A DNA stretch of 64,000 nt from Lachnospiraceae bacterium (GTDB lineage Bacteria; Bacillota; Clostridia; Lachnospirales; Lachnospiraceae): the NCBI GenBank assembly GCA_022766245.1, contig JALEPL010000012.1, forward strand, positions 16,962 through 80,961, in the 5' to 3' direction. A model generated the notes under the pieces. The model was not told the origin of the DNA. It made no database searches and saw only the letters and a program-made list of their open reading frames with translations. A program made the translations under genes and the position numbers. Position 1 is the first letter of the stretch. Each line of letters begins with the position of its first letter. This document shows, in pieces, positions 53,106-62,988 of the stretch.

Positions 53106-54563
53106 ATGCGCACACTATCACATCTGAAACCGGAACGTGTATTTTACTATTTCGAGGAAATCTGTGGCATCCCCCATGCATCCTATAAAGAACAGCAGAT
53201 TAGTGATTACCTGGTGGAGTTTGCCAGATGCCATCACCTGGAATATTTTCAGGATGACTTGTACAATGTAATTATCATAAAGGAAGCCACTCCCGGATAC
53301 GAGGAGGAGGAACCAATCATTTTGCAGGGACACATGGATATGGTGTGTGAAAAAGAAGCAGGCTGCACCATCGACTTTGACCGGGATGGGTTAAAACTTT
53401 GCGTAGATGGAGATTATGTGAAGGCAGAAGGCACCACCTTAGGTGGAGATGATGGCATTGCCCTGGCTTATGCCCTGGCTATCCTGGAGTCGGATAAGAT
53501 TTCTCATCCCAGACTGGAGTTTGTGTGCACGGTATGCGAGGAAGTTGGAATGGAGGGAGCCACCGGCATTGATGTATCCATGTTGAAGGGACGTAGACTG
53601 CTGAACCTTGATTCTGAGGAGAAAGGAATCTTTCTGGCCAGCTGTGCAGGTGGCTGTACTGCAGAATGTATCTTGCCTGTGACGAGAGAGCAGGCATCCG
53701 GAGAAATGCTTCATATCCGGGTGCATAACCTCACCGGTGGACACTCTGGTACAGAGATCCACAGGGGAAGGGCCAATGCATCCCTGCTGTTACATCGCAT
53801 ATTGCTGGAGCTGAGCCGGGAGATGGAGATTCGTCTGCTGTCCTTTACCGGTGGCAGTAAGGATAATGCGATACCGCGGGAAGCAGAGGCTGTGGTCTGT
53901 CTGCAGCAGGTAGAAAAAGCACAGGAAATGATTGAACGTATTGCAGAGGAAATTGCCGGAGAGTATGCGACTACCGAGCTAAAAATGCATATTTTCGCCG
54001 AACGTGTGATGAGAGAATCGATTGGAGAAGTGCGGAATAATCCTCTTACCGTGGAGAGCACCAAGACATTGATTGCTCTGCTGGCAGCGCTCCCCAATGG
54101 TGTGCAGACCATGAGCGCAGACATTCCGGGACTGGTAGAGACATCTCTGAATCTGGGAATCCTCCGCCTGGAGGAAGATGCCCTGCATCTCTTTTACTCC
54201 GTGCGCAGTTCCGTGGGAAGCGCCAAGGAGTATCTGCTTCACAGGATGCATGTGATTACGGAGTCTATGGGAGGCAGTGTTTGCGAAAGTGGAAAATATC
54301 CTGCATGGGAGTATCGAAGAGATTCTGTGTTCCGTGAAAAATTAATACGGATTTACCGGGAAATGTTTGGGGAAGCCCCGAAAGTGGAAGCCATTCATGC
54401 CGGAGTGGAATGCGGTATCTTGGCCGGGAAACTGCCGGGTCTGGATTGCATTTCCATGGGACCGGATATTCTGGATATCCACACACCGGCAGAGCGGCTC
54501 AGCATTTCCTCCAGTGAGCGGATGTGGCGCTTTATCCTGGCGGTTCTCTCCGACCGAGGGTAG
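53106..54563 (+). CDS. pepD: aminoacyl-histidine dipeptidase (M20 family)
   Basis: 485 aa metallopeptidase. Zinc ligands in QGHMDMVCE, GGDDGIALAYA and EEVGMEGATG, then HSGTEIHRGRANAS in the dimerisation domain, followed by the late His in the last third (DIHTPAERL). Cleaves X-His or related dipeptides such as carnosine. ATG at 53106 after AAAGGA. Confidence 0.88.
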   Translation: MRTLSHLKPERVFYYFEEICGIPHASYKEQQISDYLVEFARCHHLEYFQDDLYNVIIIKEATPGYEEEEPIILQGHMDMVCEKEAGCTIDFDRDGLKLCVDGDYVKAEGTTLGGDDGIALAYALAILESDKISHPRLEFVCTVCEEVGMEGATGIDVSMLKGRRLLNLDSEEKGIFLASCAGGCTAECILPVTREQASGEMLHIRVHNLTGGHSGTEIHRGRANASLLLHRILLELSREMEIRLLSFTGGSKDNAIPREAEAVVCLQQVEKAQEMIERIAEEIAGEYATTELKMHIFAERVMRESIGEVRNNPLTVESTKTLIALLAALPNGVQTMSADIPGLVETSLNLGILRLEEDALHLFYSVRSSVGSAKEYLLHRMHVITESMGGSVCESGKYPAWEYRRDSVFREKLIRIYREMFGEAPKVEAIHAGVECGILAGKLPGLDCISMGPDILDIHTPAERLSISSSERMWRFILAVLSDRG

Positions 54564-54576
54564 TGCATATGCCGTA

Positions 54577-54668
54577 TGAAAAAGTATATTTAGCAAGCAA
54601 AAATCCATTTGCGAAGCAAATTTTGCATGGATTTGCGCTCGTAACTGGAAGGTAATGAACAGTTACGA
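54577..54668 (-). repeat. dispersed palindromic element, copy E
   Basis: A hairpin (AAATCCA/TGGATTT around TTTGC-gaa-GCAAA) followed by core TCGTAACTG (54639-54647) and CAGTTACGA (54660-54668). Same order as copy D in this orientation, shorter. Confidence 0.7.
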
Positions 54669-54698
54669 AGGATTTTTCTAAAAGGGATAAAACAAACC

Positions 54699-54727
54699 TT
54701 GTCCCCTCACCGGAAATATATTATAAT
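54699..54727 (+). promoter_or_regulatory. promoter of the phosphofructokinase operon
   Basis: TTGTCC (54699-54704), 17-bp spacer, TATAAT (54722-54727). Confidence 0.65.
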
Positions 54728-54795
54728 ACATTCTGTGTTATTAGGTGTATTGGGATACACCTGTGGAAAAGATGATACAGAAAGGGATGCAGACC

Positions 54796-55869
54796 ATGAA
54801 GAGAATAGGAATGTTGACAAGCGGCGGTGACTGTCAGGCACTGAATGCAGCAATGCGTGGTGTGGTAAAGGGCCTGAGTGAGAATGTTAAGGAATTAGAA
54901 GTCTATGGATTTAACAATGGATACAAAGGACTGATTTATGGTGATTATCGACTTTTAACTTCCGCAGATTTCTCCGGAATTCTGACTAAGGGAGGAACGA
55001 TTTTAGGATCTTCCAGACAGCCCTTTAAGCTGATGCGGGTGCCGGATGAGAATGGATTAGACAAGGTGGAGGCCATGAAGCAGACCTACCACAAGCTGAA
55101 TCTGGATTGCCTGGTGATTCTTGGTGGAAACGGAACCCAGAAGACAGCCAATCTTCTTCGGGAAGAGGGACTGAATGTGATTCACCTTCCGAAGACAATT
55201 GATAATGATATTTATGGCACAGATGTTACCTTTGGTTTCCAGAGTGCCATAAACGTGGCTACGGATGCCATCGACTGCATTCATACCACAGCAGCTTCTC
55301 ACAACCGTGTGTTTATTGTGGAGGTAATGGGACACAAGGTGGGATGGCTTACCCTGTATGCCGGCGTGGCCGGCGGAGCAGATATCATCCTGCTTCCGGA
55401 GATTCCTTACGACATTAATAAAGTGGTTGAGGCTATTGATAAGCGTACCAAGGCAGGTAAAGGCTTCACCATTCTTGCTGTGGCAGAGGGAGCTATTTCC
55501 AAGGAAGATGCAGCCCTTTCTAAGAAAGAATATAAAGTAAAGAAAAAGAACTATCAGTATCCGTCTGTTTCCTACGAGATTGCAGAGCAGATTGAAAAGG
55601 CAAGCGGTACAGAGGTTCGTGTCACAGTCCCGGGACATACCCAGCGTGGCGGAAGTCCCTGCCCCTACGATCGTGTGCTTTGTACCAGACTTGGAGCAGC
55701 AGCAGCACAGGCGATTATCGAAGAGGATTATGGCTACATGATTGCCATGATCAATGGAAAGACCAAGAGGGTTCCGTTGGGGGATGTTGCTGGAAAGCTG
55801 AAGGTAGTAGATCCTGAGTGTCAGATGATTCAGGAGGCAAAGGAAATCGGAATCAGCTTCGGTGACTAA
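54796..55869 (+). CDS. pfkA: 6-phosphofructokinase
   Basis: 357 aa. Substrate loop GMLTSGGDCQALN and PKTIDNDIYGTD (fructose-6-P site), and GGNGTQKTA in the nucleotide loop. The glycine at the ATP/PPi discriminator and the overall pattern match the mixed-substrate group III PFK; PPi use is possible. ATG at 54796, AAAGGGA upstream. First gene of a group running to dnaX. Confidence 0.88.
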   Translation: MKRIGMLTSGGDCQALNAAMRGVVKGLSENVKELEVYGFNNGYKGLIYGDYRLLTSADFSGILTKGGTILGSSRQPFKLMRVPDENGLDKVEAMKQTYHKLNLDCLVILGGNGTQKTANLLREEGLNVIHLPKTIDNDIYGTDVTFGFQSAINVATDAIDCIHTTAASHNRVFIVEVMGHKVGWLTLYAGVAGGADIILLPEIPYDINKVVEAIDKRTKAGKGFTILAVAEGAISKEDAALSKKEYKVKKKNYQYPSVSYEIAEQIEKASGTEVRVTVPGHTQRGGSPCPYDRVLCTRLGAAAAQAIIEEDYGYMIAMINGKTKRVPLGDVAGKLKVVDPECQMIQEAKEIGISFGD

Positions 55870-55890
55870 TATTAGGTAGGAGAGAATGCA

Positions 55891-57450
55891 ATGTCATACA
55901 TGGCACTTTACCGCAAGTTTCGACCACAGGAATTTGAGGATGTAAAGGGACAGGATCATATTGTAACAACATTAAAAAATCAGATTAAGGCAGACCGTGT
56001 AGGACATGCGTATCTGTTCTGTGGAACCCGTGGAACGGGAAAGACCACCATTGCCAAGATTTTTGCGAAAGCGGTGAATTGTGAGCATCCGGTGGACGGA
56101 AGTCCCTGTGGAGAGTGTGCTTCCTGCAAAGCAATCGCTCAGGGCAGTTCTATGAATGTCATTGAGATTGATGCGGCATCCAATAATGGTGTGGAAAATG
56201 TACGGCAGATTCGGGAAGAGGTGGCATATTCTCCCACAGAGGGCAGATTTAAGGTCTATATCATTGACGAGGTGCATATGATGTCAGCCAATGCGTTTAA
56301 TGCACTGTTGAAAACATTGGAGGAACCACCATCTTATGTGATTTTTATTCTGGCTACCACAGAGCCCCATAAGATTCCTATCACCATTTTGTCCCGGTGT
56401 CAGCGGTACGATTTCCGAAGAATCTCGATTGACACGATTTCGAACCGCCTCATGGAACTGATGGACAAGGAACAGGTGGATGTGGAGGAAAAGGCTATCC
56501 GCTATGTGGCCAAGGCGGCAGATGGGTCCATGCGTGATGCCTTGAGCCTGTTGGATCAGTGTATTGCTTTTTATCTGGGCAAACGTCTCACCTACGATCA
56601 TGTGCTTGAGGTGCTGGGAGCAGTGGATACGGAAGTGTTTTCCCGCCTGCTCAGAAGAATTCTGGATGAGGATGTGGCAGGTGCCATCAGTCAGTTGGAT
56701 GAGATGGTGATTGAGGGAAGGGAACTGGGACAGTTTGTGAATGACTTCACTTGGTATCTGCGTAATCTCCTGCTCTTGCAGGGCTCGGCGGAGATGGAGG
56801 GTGTGCTGGATATGTCCAGTGAGAATCTGGCACTGCTGAAGGAAGAGGCGGGGATGGTACAGGCAGAGGTTCTGATGCGCTATATCCGTATCTTTTCCGA
56901 ACTGTCCAATCAGGTAAAATACTCCACCCAGAAACGTATCCTGATTGAGATTGCCATAATTAAATTATGTAAGCCGTCCATGGAGCAGAATACGGATTCG
57001 CTGATTGAACGTTTGGATAAAATCGAAAAGCAGTTGGCGGAGGGGGTAGTGACAGTGCGGACAGCCGCAGGAGAGGCGGCATCGACTTCTGTACCAAAGG
57101 CTGAGCGACCGGCAATGCCGAAGGCAGTTCCGGAGGATGTCCAGCTGGTGGTAAAAAACTGGAATCGAATCGTAGAGCAGATGAGCGGTCTGACCAAGTC
57201 TTATATGCGTCAGGCTCATTTGAGCCTGGCTGGGGACAATCGTCTTATGATTGTGCTGGACGATGCCATGGCAGCGAAAATGATGAATGACGAAAATCAT
57301 TATCCGGAAATCAAAGGTGTGATTTCGGATTATGTGGAGCGGGACGTGGAACCACTGATTCAGGCAAATGAGTCCGGACGTCCTTTTGAAGAAGCATACG
57401 TGGATCTGACTCAAATCATAAATATGGATATCACGATTGAAGAAGAGTAG
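55891..57450 (+). CDS. dnaX: DNA polymerase III gamma/tau subunit
   Basis: 519 aa clamp-loader ATPase. Walker A GTRGTGKTT (45-53), zinc cysteines in CEHPVDGSPCGECASC, Walker B IIDEVHM, and an SRC motif SRCQRYDFRR. The tau C-terminus is short, so gamma-only function is possible. AGGTAGGAGAG ribosome site, 21 nt after pfkA. Confidence 0.96.
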   Translation: MSYMALYRKFRPQEFEDVKGQDHIVTTLKNQIKADRVGHAYLFCGTRGTGKTTIAKIFAKAVNCEHPVDGSPCGECASCKAIAQGSSMNVIEIDAASNNGVENVRQIREEVAYSPTEGRFKVYIIDEVHMMSANAFNALLKTLEEPPSYVIFILATTEPHKIPITILSRCQRYDFRRISIDTISNRLMELMDKEQVDVEEKAIRYVAKAADGSMRDALSLLDQCIAFYLGKRLTYDHVLEVLGAVDTEVFSRLLRRILDEDVAGAISQLDEMVIEGRELGQFVNDFTWYLRNLLLLQGSAEMEGVLDMSSENLALLKEEAGMVQAEVLMRYIRIFSELSNQVKYSTQKRILIEIAIIKLCKPSMEQNTDSLIERLDKIEKQLAEGVVTVRTAAGEAASTSVPKAERPAMPKAVPEDVQLVVKNWNRIVEQMSGLTKSYMRQAHLSLAGDNRLMIVLDDAMAAKMMNDENHYPEIKGVISDYVERDVEPLIQANESGRPFEEAYVDLTQIINMDITIEEE

Positions 57451-57462
57451 GAGGATAAATCG

Positions 57463-57816
57463 ATGGCAAAAAGAGGTGGTTACCCGGGAGGTATGATGCC
57501 GGGAAATATGAACAACCTTATGAAACAGGCGCAAAAGATGCAGAAGCAGATGGAAGAGGCGTCTAAGGAGATTGAGGAAAAAGAAATCACTGCGGCAGCA
57601 GGCGGCGGTGTGGTGGAAGTGTCCATCAATGGCAAGAAAGAAGTGACAAAGGTGAAAATTGATCCGGAGGCAGTGGACCCGGATGATGTGGAGATGTTGG
57701 AGGATTTGATTATGGCAGCTACCAATGAGGCGTTGCGCCAGATTGAAGAATATTCCCAGCAGTCCATGGCGAAGATAACCGGCGGCATGGGCGGATTAGG
57801 CGGACTTCCGTTCTAG
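57463..57816 (+). CDS. ybaB: YbaB/EbfC nucleoid-associated protein
   Basis: 117 aa. Methionine/glycine-rich N-terminus, helical [15 protein letters not shown], then [15 protein letters not shown] and the conserved [18 protein letters not shown]. Usual neighbour between dnaX and recR. Confidence 0.93.
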   Translation: MAKRGGYPGGMMPGNMNNLMKQAQKMQKQMEEASKEIEEKEITAAAGGGVVEVSINGKKEVTKVKIDPEAVDPDDVEMLEDLIMAATNEALRQIEEYSQQSMAKITGGMGGLGGLPF

Positions 57817-57841
57817 TTGAATAGGAAAGAAGAGGACTTGT

Positions 57842-58438
57842 ATGGATTATTACAGCAGTCAGATTAGCCGGCTGATTGAACAGTTGTCCGGATTGCCGGG
57901 GATTGGTCCAAAGTCTGCACAGCGACTGGCCTTTCATATCCTGAGTATGCCGGAAGAAAATGTGGAGGAGCTGAGTAACTCCATCATAGAGGCGAAACGA
58001 AATATTCATTATTGTAAGGAATGTCTGACATTGACAGATGACGAACTGTGTCCAATCTGCAAAAATCCCAACCGGGATCATCAGGTGATTATGGTGGTGG
58101 AGGATACGAGAGATTTGGCGGCTTATGAAAAAACCGGAAAATACGAAGGGGTATATCATGTGCTGCATGGGGCGATCTCTCCCATGCTGGGGATTGGACC
58201 GGGAGATATCAAACTGAAGGAACTGATACATCGACTGGAAGGGGATGTGAAGGAAGTTATTATTGCTACCAATTCCAGCCTGGAGGGGGAAACGACCGCT
58301 ATGTATCTGAGTAAACTGATTAAGCCAACCGGAATCAAGGTGACACGTATCGCCAGTGGAGTACCGGTGGGTGGTGACTTGGAATATATAGATGAAGTTA
58401 CGTTGCTGCGAGCCTTGGAAGGTCGCGTGGAATTATAG
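57842..58438 (+). CDS. recR: recombination protein RecR
   Basis: 198 aa. Helix-hairpin-helix at [17 protein letters not shown] (residues 18-34), zinc motif [16 protein letters not shown], Toprim domain [12 protein letters not shown]. Acts with RecFO at gaps. Confidence 0.96.
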   Translation: MDYYSSQISRLIEQLSGLPGIGPKSAQRLAFHILSMPEENVEELSNSIIEAKRNIHYCKECLTLTDDELCPICKNPNRDHQVIMVVEDTRDLAAYEKTGKYEGVYHVLHGAISPMLGIGPGDIKLKELIHRLEGDVKEVIIATNSSLEGETTAMYLSKLIKPTGIKVTRIASGVPVGGDLEYIDEVTLLRALEGRVEL

Positions 58439-58464
58439 AAGTTATTAATATTATTAAAGAAAAG

Positions 58465-58535
58465 GTAACTATTCACGTTGTAACTATGGAGTATTGAATA
58501 ATTACAACGTGAATAGTTACAATGTGAATAGTTAC
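58465..58535. repeat. 19-bp perfect inverted repeat before transketolase
   Basis: GTAACTATTCACGTTGTAA (58465-58483) and its exact complement (58502-58520) with an 18-nt loop, followed by a third partial copy AATGTGAATAGTTAC (58521-58535). The GTAACTATTCA part resembles the dispersed palindromes. No T-run, so not a classic terminator. Confidence 0.85.
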
Positions 58536-58552
58536 AACGAGAGGTAATCACA

Positions 58553-59377
58553 ATGACGAATTCAGAGTTAGAAAAAACAGCGAATGAAGTGCGAAAAAGT
58601 ATTGTAACGGCATTGCACAGTGCAAAATCGGGACATCCCGGTGGATCTCTGTCCGCAGCGGATCTTATGACCTATCTGTATTTTGAAGAGATGAACGTGG
58701 ATCCGAAGAACCCCAAGATGGAGAATAGGGATCGTTTTGTATTGTCCAAGGGACATGTGGCACCGGCATTATATTCTGTGCTGGCACATAAGGGATATTT
58801 CCCGGTGGGGGATTTAACCACTTTGCGTCATACCGGCTCTTATCTGCAGGGACATCCGGACATGAAGCATATTCCCGGAGTGGATATGTCCTCCGGATCG
58901 TTAGGACAGGGCTTGTCCTGTGCAGTGGGTATGGCACTGGCAGCAAAGCTTGATAAGAAGGATTATCGTGTCTATGCTATGTGTGGTGATGGAGAAATCC
59001 AGGAGGGACAGATCTGGGAGGCCGCTATGTGGGCAGGCTCCCGCAATCTGGATAACCTGACAGTCATTATAGATAACAATAATCTTCAGATTGATGGAAC
59101 CATTGAAGAGGTGTGCTCGCCTTATCCTATCGACAAGAAGTTCGAAGCATTCCAGTTCCATGTGATCAATATTGACGGAAATGACATGGAGCAGATTCGT
59201 GCTGCGTTTGATGAGGCAAAGAGCGTAAAAGGAATGCCTACTGCGATTATAGCAAAGACAACCAAGGGCAAAGGTGTATCCTTTATGGAAAATCAGGTGG
59301 GATGGCATGGGAAAGCCCCCAATGATGACGAGCTTGCTCAGGCTATAAAAGATTTAGAGAAAGCAGGTGAAGCATAA
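58553..59377 (+). CDS. tktA: transketolase, N-terminal subunit
   Basis: 274 aa. TPP-binding half: KSGHPGGSLSAADLMTYL, DRFVLSKGHVAPALY, GDGEIQEGQIWEA (TPP motif GDG...N). Split transketolase; the other subunit is the next gene, overlapping by one base. Confidence 0.93.
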   Translation: MTNSELEKTANEVRKSIVTALHSAKSGHPGGSLSAADLMTYLYFEEMNVDPKNPKMENRDRFVLSKGHVAPALYSVLAHKGYFPVGDLTTLRHTGSYLQGHPDMKHIPGVDMSSGSLGQGLSCAVGMALAAKLDKKDYRVYAMCGDGEIQEGQIWEAAMWAGSRNLDNLTVIIDNNNLQIDGTIEEVCSPYPIDKKFEAFQFHVINIDGNDMEQIRAAFDEAKSVKGMPTAIIAKTTKGKGVSFMENQVGWHGKAPNDDELAQAIKDLEKAGEA

Positions 59378-60324
59378 TGTCAGAGGTAAAGAAGATTGCA
59401 ACAAGAGACAGCTATGGAGATGCCCTGGTAGAACTGGGCAAGGAAAATGAGAATCTGATCGTATTAGATGCGGATCTTGCCGGAGCAACAAAGACCGATA
59501 AGTTTAAAAAAGTATTTCCGGATCGCCACATCGATTGCGGTATTGCAGAGGCGAATATGGCAGGTATTGCAGCGGGACTTTCTACCTGTGGAAAAGTGCC
59601 TTTTATGAGTTCCTTTGCGATGTTTGCAGCGGGACGCGCCTTTGAGCAGGTACGTAATTCCGTTGGCTACCCCCATCTGAATGTAAAGATTGGAGCCACC
59701 CATGCAGGAATCTCTGTAGGTGAGGATGGAGCCACCCATCAGTGCCTGGAGGATCTGGCTCTGATGCGCGAGATCCCTGGAATGGTTGTTATCAATCCAA
59801 GCGATGATGTGGAGGCAAAAGCGGCAGTACGCGCTGCTTATGACTATGTGGGACCGGTTTATCTTCGATTTGGCCGTCTGGCAGTGCCGGTAATCAACGA
59901 TACGCCGGATTATCAGTTTGAGATTGGAAAGGGAATCGTCTTAAAGGAAGGAACCGATGTGACCATTTTTGCCACCGGTCTGGAAGTAAATGAGACTCTG
60001 GAGGCAGAGAAACTTCTGGCAGCAGACGGAATCAACGCAGAGATCATCAATATTCATACCATCAAGCCCATTGATGCGGAGTTGGTGGCAGCATCAGCAT
60101 TGAAAACCGGAAAAGTAGTGACGGTGGAGGAGCATTCCGTCATTGGTGGATTGGGCAGTGCAGTCTGTGAAGTCCTTTCAGAGAAGGCACCTACAAAGGT
60201 GTTGCGTATCGGTGTGAATGATACCTTTGGAGAATCTGGTCCGGCTGTGGAATTGATTAAAAAGTATGGCTTGGATGGAGAAAGTATCTACAAAAAAGTC
60301 AAAGCATTTGTAAAAGAAAACTAA
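59377..60324 (+). CDS. tktB: transketolase, C-terminal subunit
   Basis: 315 aa. Pyrimidine-binding half: DADLAGATKTDKF, GIAEANMAGIAAGL (catalytic Glu), FAMFAAGRAFEQVRN, and HAGISVGEDGATHQ. Completes the heteromeric enzyme. Confidence 0.93.
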   Translation: MSEVKKIATRDSYGDALVELGKENENLIVLDADLAGATKTDKFKKVFPDRHIDCGIAEANMAGIAAGLSTCGKVPFMSSFAMFAAGRAFEQVRNSVGYPHLNVKIGATHAGISVGEDGATHQCLEDLALMREIPGMVVINPSDDVEAKAAVRAAYDYVGPVYLRFGRLAVPVINDTPDYQFEIGKGIVLKEGTDVTIFATGLEVNETLEAEKLLAADGINAEIINIHTIKPIDAELVAASALKTGKVVTVEEHSVIGGLGSAVCEVLSEKAPTKVLRIGVNDTFGESGPAVELIKKYGLDGESIYKKVKAFVKEN

Positions 60325-60341
60325 ATCAGACAAAGTTAGCG

Positions 60342-60371
60342 GCTGTCGCTTGGTAAAGCGGCAGCTTTTTT
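60342..60371 (+). terminator. terminator of the transketolase genes
   Basis: GCTGTCGCTT (60342-60351) with AAGCGGCAGC (60356-60365), one G-U, then six T. Confidence 0.85.
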
Positions 60372-60477
60372 GGCGGAAAAAGTCAATACTTTCATTTTTC
60401 TCCCTCCCAAATCCGGCAAAATCAGCGGAGAAAATATGCTATGGTTGTCCCAAACAGAACGGGAAAGGGGAAGAACC

Positions 60478-61686
60478 ATGATAGAAATCATACAGAAACG
60501 GGAAGAGGAAGCAGCTGGAAATGAGGAGTCAACATTAAAGAGTCTGCCAAAGAATTTTCGCCAGATTGGCTCGCCCAATGGTGTGAAACGAATTTATCTG
60601 GAGGATTTTGTCTATACATATCTTCACAATGACCAGCAGAAGATGAAGGAGCGGCGGGTGTGCATCCTGATGGGAAAAATAGAGAAGGCAAAAGACTGTC
60701 TGTGTTTGTATGTCAGTGGGGCCTTCGAACTCAAGAACCTGGATTATCAGGATTTTGTCCCAGTGTTTAATGAGGCGGTTCGGGAAGAAATCTGTCTTCT
60801 AATGAAACAACATTTTCCGGAAAGCGACATGCTGGGCTGGTTTTTTGATGAGAAGGGGGTTTCGCCCAGACTGACACCGGAATTGGAACAGATACATAAG
60901 AAGTTCTTTGGTGGAAATAACCGGATTCTGTTTTTGTCAGATTCTCTGGAAAAGGAGGAGAATGTTTATCTGTATGAGGATCAGGTGACCCACCGACAGG
61001 GTGGATACTACATATATTATGAGAAAAATGAGCGGATGCAGGAATATATGATTTCTTCCAGAGAAGATACCCCGGAGGAGGTAAAACCGGAGGAAGTCCG
61101 GGACGAGGCCATGAAAAGTTATCGGGAAATGTTTCTACATAAAACAGAAAAAGAAAAGGAACCGAGAAATTCCTTACTCTACGGTGCCGGCACATTGGTG
61201 GTGATGGCATTGTGTATTGTGGGTATCAGTCTGTTTAACAACTATCATAAAATGAAAAACATCGAGGAGACAGTTGCGGCCATGGCAGGCAATCTGGCCA
61301 CGGAAAAGGAAACTGATGATCCGGTGATCATCGAAGAGGTGTCCGGTGATGTGGCACCGTTAGACACAGAAGCAGCACCGCAGACTGCCACAGAGACAGC
61401 TACGGAGACTGCTGCAGGGGAATCCACAGAGATGGCTGAGGAAACGGAGAGCGAGACGGCGCAGATTGAGGATGGAGCCACTACACAAGCTGTACCTCAG
61501 GAGGAGCAGAGTACCACAGATGCAGCAGCGACGCAGAACTACTATGTGGTACAGCCTGGAGACAGTCTGACTTCTATTTGCCAGAAGTTTTATCAGGATA
61601 TTGGCAAGATTGACACACTTTGTCAGGCCAATGACATTGATGAGGCGGATAAAATCTATGCCGGACAAAAGCTCATATTACCTTGA
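60478..61686 (+). CDS. membrane-anchored LysM protein
   Basis: 402 aa. Cytoplasmic N-terminal domain (1-230, RIYLEDFVYTYLHNDQQ) of unknown function, one membrane helix (about 231-252), a Thr/Glu/Ala-rich linker, and a C-terminal LysM domain (VVQPGDSLTSICQKFY) that binds peptidoglycan. Found next to DUF5711 and CvpA genes, hinting at a wall-linked envelope function. ATG at 60478 after AAAGGGG. Confidence 0.75.
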   Translation: MIEIIQKREEEAAGNEESTLKSLPKNFRQIGSPNGVKRIYLEDFVYTYLHNDQQKMKERRVCILMGKIEKAKDCLCLYVSGAFELKNLDYQDFVPVFNEAVREEICLLMKQHFPESDMLGWFFDEKGVSPRLTPELEQIHKKFFGGNNRILFLSDSLEKEENVYLYEDQVTHRQGGYYIYYEKNERMQEYMISSREDTPEEVKPEEVRDEAMKSYREMFLHKTEKEKEPRNSLLYGAGTLVVMALCIVGISLFNNYHKMKNIEETVAAMAGNLATEKETDDPVIIEEVSGDVAPLDTEAAPQTATETATETAAGESTEMAEETESETAQIEDGATTQAVPQEEQSTTDAAATQNYYVVQPGDSLTSICQKFYQDIGKIDTLCQANDIDEADKIYAGQKLILP

Positions 61687-61797
61687 ATTGTAATAAAATT
61701 CCGTCATAGGTAAAAAAGTGATGCTGAAATGAAGAAGATAGGATATAATCATAATCAGCGAAGAAAAAAGCTAAATTGGATTTTAGGAGAAAAATAC

Positions 61798-62988
61798 ATG
61801 GCGGATAAAACACAATTTCGGACCATTGAGACAGATCCGGAAGAGTATGAGGGAAGACTCCGGGCTCATCGCAGACGGATGATGAAAGTCTTTTTGATAT
61901 TTGCAGGGGTGGTGTTGGCCGCGGTGGGAGTAATTCTGCTGGTGGTAAATCTACACACCTACAGCTCTTATGTGGTAGAGGATTATGTGGAGCGGGAAGA
62001 TTCTGCCTCCTGTCAGTATATCGCCTTTGGTCGGGGCTTTATCAAGTACAGTAACGATGGGGCAATCTATACAGATGCTTCCAATACTCTGTATTGGAAT
62101 CAGTCATTTGAAATGCAGAATCCTATGGTGGCAGTTTGCGAGGACTATGTGGCATTTGCGGATCAGGGTGGAACCAAGGTATATATTTTGAATGAAAATG
62201 GAGTTCAGGGGCAGGTGGATACTGCCATGAGCATTAGTAAAATCCGGGTGGCAAATCAGGGAACTATTGCGGTGCTTATGAACGACAAGGGGACTTACTA
62301 TCTGCGGATGTACGATAAAGAGGGAAATAATCTGGCGAAGGGGGCGCTGCATGTGGCAAACAGCGGCTATCCGCTGGATATTGCTCTGTGCAACGATGGA
62401 AAAAAGCTGGCTGTTTCCATGCTGGATATTACCGATGCCAAAGTGTCCACATCCATCCGCTTTTATAATTTTGGCTCTGTGGGACAGAATGAGATTGATA
62501 ATCTGGTGGGGGAATATGATTATGATAATGCAGTTATCCCGGATATTCAGTTTGCGGACAATGACACCATGTATGCGTTTGGGGATGACCGAATTGTGAT
62601 TTTCGAGGGAACCCAGAAGCCGGAACCGACAGAGGAGATTACTCTGGAACAACAGGTGAGGAGCGTGTTCTACAATGAGAAATATATTGGAATTGTATAT
62701 AATAATGAGGAGGACGCGGAGGAAAGCCGTCATATGGAAACCTATGACAGGAATGGAAAACGTGTGGTGAACAAGGACTTTTCCATGGATTATCATTCGG
62801 TGGAGTTTTTGGAGGACGGAGAAATATGCATACATAATGATACGGAGTGTATGATTTTTAGTGCGTATGGCATCAAAAGATTTGAATATACCTTTGATCA
62901 ACCTGTTCACAAGGTGTTATCTGGAGCTACGAAAACGCATTACATTTTCGTATTAGAAGGAAGAACGGAAAAGGTAAGATTAAAGTGA
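61798..62988 (+). CDS. DUF5711-like membrane protein
   Basis: 396 aa. Single N-terminal membrane helix (30-50) and a large extracytoplasmic domain with repeated beta strands (YIAFGRGFIKYSNDGAIYTD), propeller-like. Function unknown. ATG at 61798 after TAGGAG. Overlaps the next start by 4 bp. Confidence 0.7.
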   Translation: MADKTQFRTIETDPEEYEGRLRAHRRRMMKVFLIFAGVVLAAVGVILLVVNLHTYSSYVVEDYVEREDSASCQYIAFGRGFIKYSNDGAIYTDASNTLYWNQSFEMQNPMVAVCEDYVAFADQGGTKVYILNENGVQGQVDTAMSISKIRVANQGTIAVLMNDKGTYYLRMYDKEGNNLAKGALHVANSGYPLDIALCNDGKKLAVSMLDITDAKVSTSIRFYNFGSVGQNEIDNLVGEYDYDNAVIPDIQFADNDTMYAFGDDRIVIFEGTQKPEPTEEITLEQQVRSVFYNEKYIGIVYNNEEDAEESRHMETYDRNGKRVVNKDFSMDYHSVEFLEDGEICIHNDTECMIFSAYGIKRFEYTFDQPVHKVLSGATKTHYIFVLEGRTEKVRLK

